Both the position numbers and the translations under genes were made by a program. The notes under the pieces were generated by a model, which worked only from the letters and a program-made list of their open reading frames with translations, was not told the DNA's origin and made no database searches. From Monosporascus cannonballus (lineage: Eukaryota > Ascomycota > Sordariomycetes > Xylariales): a stretch of DNA of 64,000 nt. The stretch lies in contig QJNS01000059.1 of the NCBI GenBank assembly GCA_004154925.1, forward strand, positions 124,001 to 188,000, in the 5' to 3' direction. How positions within the stretch are numbered: position 1 is the stretch's first letter; each line of letters begins with the position of its first letter. Below are positions 60,915-64,000 of this stretch, piece after piece.

Positions 60915-61755
60915 AGAAAAATTTACGTCGGTTTTAAATTTAATTATTATTAATTATAATCTCAGAACAGAAGAAATCAGTGTAAGGACGGATTCGTACG
61001 GACGAGGTTTTAGAAAAACGTTAGGCCAGGTAATTAATGGCATAAAGTATTCGGCGCGTTACAAAAATAAAACCTAAAAGAGAGCCGAATTAAGTTACGA
61101 TATTATTAAGCTGGAATATCGAATTATTTTCAAAATTTTAAAGCGATTTCGGAATTATATTTATAGAGTTCGATTTATATTATAAATTAACGTTAAGATG
61201 TTAGTTGTACAGATTAATATCTTTATAAATTCGTTATTCGATATTTTGTTAATTTGTTAAATTATATAAATTCAGTTTTTCGATTGCGAAATTATATATA
61301 TCTTTAATAAAAAATATAGCTGTTAATAAATTATCGAAAAAAGCAGCCGGGCTTTCTAATAACCTAGACGAATAATGGGAAAAAGAAATCGATAATTTTA
61401 TTAATATCTAATTAAACGTTATTCGGCTAAATCTTATAATTGAAATAATTTAAATACAAAAAGAAAAAAATCTTTTATGAGAATTTAGTTTAAATAGTTG
61501 CAAAAATACGTAAGGTTTTTAACGATAAAAAAAATAAGCAACCTTTAAAACCGAAACCTTAAAATATTTTGTCCAAGACGGTATTCTGTGGCGCAAAGTA
61601 GAAAAGCAATATAGCAGTCGAAAAATTATTAATAACAAACAAGAATGCCTAATAATAATCAGATAATGTTACGAAAATTGAAGTTAGAAAGGACGGGATG
61701 CGACTTATCGACGTATAATTATTTTATATTATTAGCGCGATACGTATGAGCATAT

Positions 61756-62262
61756 TGTAAGATAGCGAGAGTGCGATGCTAACCACAATACTAAAAGGTC
61801 AGCAATTCCAAATTCCAATTGGGGTTGGGATACCTTAATCCACCTTATAAGGATTAGCTGTGCATATTATCATAATTACTCCTCTTTTTAGTAAAGTCGT
61901 CCCGATTTTAAGATTAAATAAGATGTCGAATCCCTAAGACTTTATTACGCTTTATAAGAATATAACGAGGTCGGACTTTTTGCGCCGATTGCTCGTCGAA
62001 CATTAGCGGTTGGAATTTTTTCGGTTTGCCTTTTGATTTTTTTTAAATTTATAGCCGCCTTTATAAGGATCGAACTTTATTTCCAGTATATCGTCAAAAT
62101 GGTGCCGAACTAATTAATGCACCTAATTGAGATTTGGAATAATTATAAGATAACGAGAGTACGACGTTAATTATAATACCAAAAGGTTAACAATTTTAAA
62201 CCCTAATTATGGTTTAGATACCCTAATTCATCTTATAAGGACTAGCTGTGCATATTATCATA
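61756..62262 (-). mobile_element. S2: second TRIM-like element, opposite orientation, in G4
   Basis: Reverse-orientation copy of S1 (507 bp), with both terminal repeats and the internal part aligned, including the complement of the B-box-like ggttcgat. The left end is TGTAAGATAGCG and the right end catattatcata. Flanks are CATAT (61751-61755) and TATAT (62263-62267), a 5-bp duplication with one transition. G4 pol continues on both sides. Confidence 0.72.
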
Positions 62263-62388
62263 TATATACGGAGAGCAGTTTTTGCTTGCATTCTATGCTA
62301 GAAAGTTGCTAATCGACGATTCGAAACAAGGCATGGCTTTTTAAATCCTTTGAATATCGTAGTTATCTAGGTTATTAACGTTTAATTT

Positions 62389-62880
62389 ATGCCAAACAAT
62401 AACGAGTATAAGGCAACTGTTAAAGCGCGATACGAATTATCCGGATATTTCGAAATTAAAGCCTTACGTATAATAACGTTTACGGCGATTAAGATGTTTC
62501 TAGATAAGCACATTTTTTACCGATATAGAATTCCGGTTAAAATGAAAATCGATAAAGATTTTAAAATAAAAGAGAAATTATCGAAATCTGCGAAATATTT
62601 AGGATTAAGCGAAAGGTTAGAATTGTATACATTATTTGGCGGTAGGGACTAATCGAGAAAAGGTATATCTCGATCGTTAAAAATTAATAAAAGCAATAAA
62701 TGGTACGGATAAAGGATTGGTTAAGTTTTTGCCTAAAATAGTATTCGCGAATAATCTTATTATAACAAGTAACAGTTTTAACTTTTATAAGTTATTATAC
62801 GGCCAAAAAGCGCTTTTACCGATCGAGATTACAATACCGATATAGAGGATTACGATATAGGATTCTAATATATTAAGAAA
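62389..62880 (+). pseudogene. Gypsy integrase core relic of G4
   Basis: The open stretch 62389-62652 reads NEYKATVKARYELSGYFEIK, ALRIITFTAIKMFLDKHIFY, YRIPVKMKIDKDFKIKE and GLSERLEL. This follows the order of a gypsy integrase core: first strand with ARDDLSGW-type motif, then the C-RHG-P-..-DGG.E block (here YRYRIPVKMKIDKD) and the AYHPQ..G..ER region (GLSERLEL). In the next frame GLVKFLPKIVFANNLIIT and YKLLYGQKALLPIEITIPI (about 62710-62850) match the end of the core. The DDE residues are partly lost. Confidence 0.72.
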
Positions 62881-64000
62881 AATATTTAATTATATAACGA
62901 ATAAGGTTATTGGAATGCAAAGCTGATAACGTTGTCAAAGTAATTAAGGTAATTATTATATACTGCCGTAAGGTTACCTAATTTGCTAATTTAAAAAAAC
63001 AAAAATAAAATGAGGATTCGGCCTTTAGAAATTAACCGCCTAGTATTACTTTATAAAATATTACGATATGTTAATATGTCCAGAGGAATAAAGCTATAGT
63101 ATCGATAAACGAGACCATAATTGAATAATAATTAGACCGGTTAAAGTATTTACCGTTTTAAAAAAAATTTAAGAGAATATTATTACGTGAAACCTTTTTT
63201 ATTAATAAATTAAAGTAATTTATTAAAGATAAAAAAAGATATTAAAAGCTGATTAATTTGCAAAAGGATAATTGAATACAACCATTATCTGACGAACCCG
63301 ATTGGTCGTACGATATTACGAACGAAATATTAAATGGCATAAATATCGAGTTATTGAAAATATGGTAATTTAAAACTATAAAACTTATTAAGACAAATAT
63401 TGAAATTTAGATATCGAATATATAATTCGAAGGTTATGCAGTTATGAATAATAATGGTATATACGAAATTAATTAATCGAATAAAAGGAAAAGGTTATTG
63501 CCGTTCTTTGCAAAATATTAATATATAAAAGAATGTATGAATTTATATTTTCATTTAATTTTTAAATTCGTTAAGATATTACGGTAACGATTTATCCGAA
63601 TTTGTCGAAATATTGCGAACTTTAGTTATATAATCTGGATCGGTAAATTTTCTTTTAGTTAAACGTTAAAAAATATTTTATAATTTATAAAAATTTAATT
63701 TAATTTATAATTGTTTTATAAAACGCGTTCGAAAATCCTGAAATTAATTATTTTGATCGATCGACTCAATATAATTATTATAGGCATTTTCCGTAAAACT
63801 AAGGAATAATACATACTCGAAAAATAAATTTTTCAAAAGCCTAAATAAATAGCTTATTTACGTATCGAAAGTCCTTAATAAGATGTACTATAAGTTAATC
63901 CAAAAAATCGGCGCAGGTAATTTCAACAAATACGGCTTTTATTCTGGGCTTGTTTTTGGAAAGCAGTATTTTGGTAATCGGCGATTGGGCGTTAACAGTT
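62881..64000. other. AT-rich tail of G4 and sequence beyond, no gene seen
   Basis: Stop-rich AT sequence to the window end. The first part probably belongs to G4's 3' region. The last 100 bases are slightly less AT-rich (63900-64000), but no frame or repeat could be identified. Confidence 0.4.

Larger units (their letters stand above)
54520..63600 (+). mobile_element. G4: Ty3/gypsy element of a second lineage, RIP-degraded, carrying S1 and S2
   Basis: Plus-strand gypsy pol can be followed from about 60400 to 62880, but it is not of the G1/G2 type. The reverse transcriptase has the variant IRRFVFEHIININKTF in place of the usual spacing, and the integrase begins EYKATVKARYELSGYFEIKALR. A GC-containing block at about 54533-54660 (ttgaagtggggcagagtttt on, ending atattaca) looks like part of a 5' LTR, with gag-like relics after it (54767-56500). 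No matching 3' LTR is visible before the window end, so limits are approximate and the element may run past 64000. Confidence 0.6.

Noticed and set aside
1..64000. CRISPR arrays, tRNA or rRNA genes, centromeric satellite or telomere repeats
   Set aside because: No regularly spaced repeats, cloverleaf-compatible tRNA gene, rRNA sequence, tandem satellite or TTAGGG array was seen; the AT-rich tracts are explained by RIP of transposons where they can be identified.

Overview
This window is from a filamentous ascomycete (Pezizomycotina). Two intron-bearing genes of ordinary base composition lie in islands at about 12.2-17.2 kb and 46-50.8 kb. The rest is very AT-rich, rich in TA dinucleotides and full of stop codons. 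That is the signature of repeat-induced point mutation (RIP, C-to-T and G-to-A in duplicated DNA) acting on transposable elements.

The two intact genes are membrane transporters. One is a full-length ABCC/MRP-type ABC transporter (minus strand, 12360-16756, one 62-bp intron close to its 3' end). The other is a fungal SLC6 / sodium:neurotransmitter symporter family protein (plus strand, 48053-50093, one 52-bp intron). The first 85 bases may be the C-terminal end of a third, membrane-anchored protein.

Left region, 86-12187: an AT isochore. It holds a decayed chromodomain Ty3/gypsy fragment (to 3412, with a recognisable 3' LTR) and a complete but RIP-degraded Ty1/copia element (6727-12182). The copia element has 161/165-bp LTRs and a GGTAC target duplication, and ends 173 bp past the ABC stop codon.

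Centre, 17193-46142: 29 kb that reads as one nested transposon. The host is a pogo-type element (P1) with 33-bp perfect terminal inverted repeats and a TA duplication. It was hit by a PIF/Harbinger element (H1, TTA), by two copies of an unidentified TIR element (U1, TAA; U2, TTA) and by a Tc1/mariner element (M1, 6-bp ATCACG flank). H1 carries a gypsy element (G1, ATTTT), which carries two solo LTRs (ACGTC and TGTTT). U1 carries another gypsy element (G2, TTTTC/TTTCC), which carries an inverted solo LTR (ATTAT). U2 carries a 207-bp solo LTR (CATCC/CATCT). Removing every insertion with one target-site copy leaves a 2,105-bp pogo element whose transposase frame is continuous across both U insertion points.

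Right region, 50811-64000: another AT isochore. It holds a minus-strand gypsy element (G3, same LTR family as G2) and a plus-strand gypsy element of a different lineage (G4). G4 is interrupted by two roughly 510-bp miniature LTR elements (S1 and S2) in opposite orientation. A 122-bp solo LTR (GATTA duplication) sits between the symporter gene and this isochore.

Short insertions (solo LTRs of 122-416 bp) are visibly less mutated than the multi-kilobase elements around them, as expected if RIP needs a minimum length of duplication. No tRNA, rRNA or CRISPR array was found.
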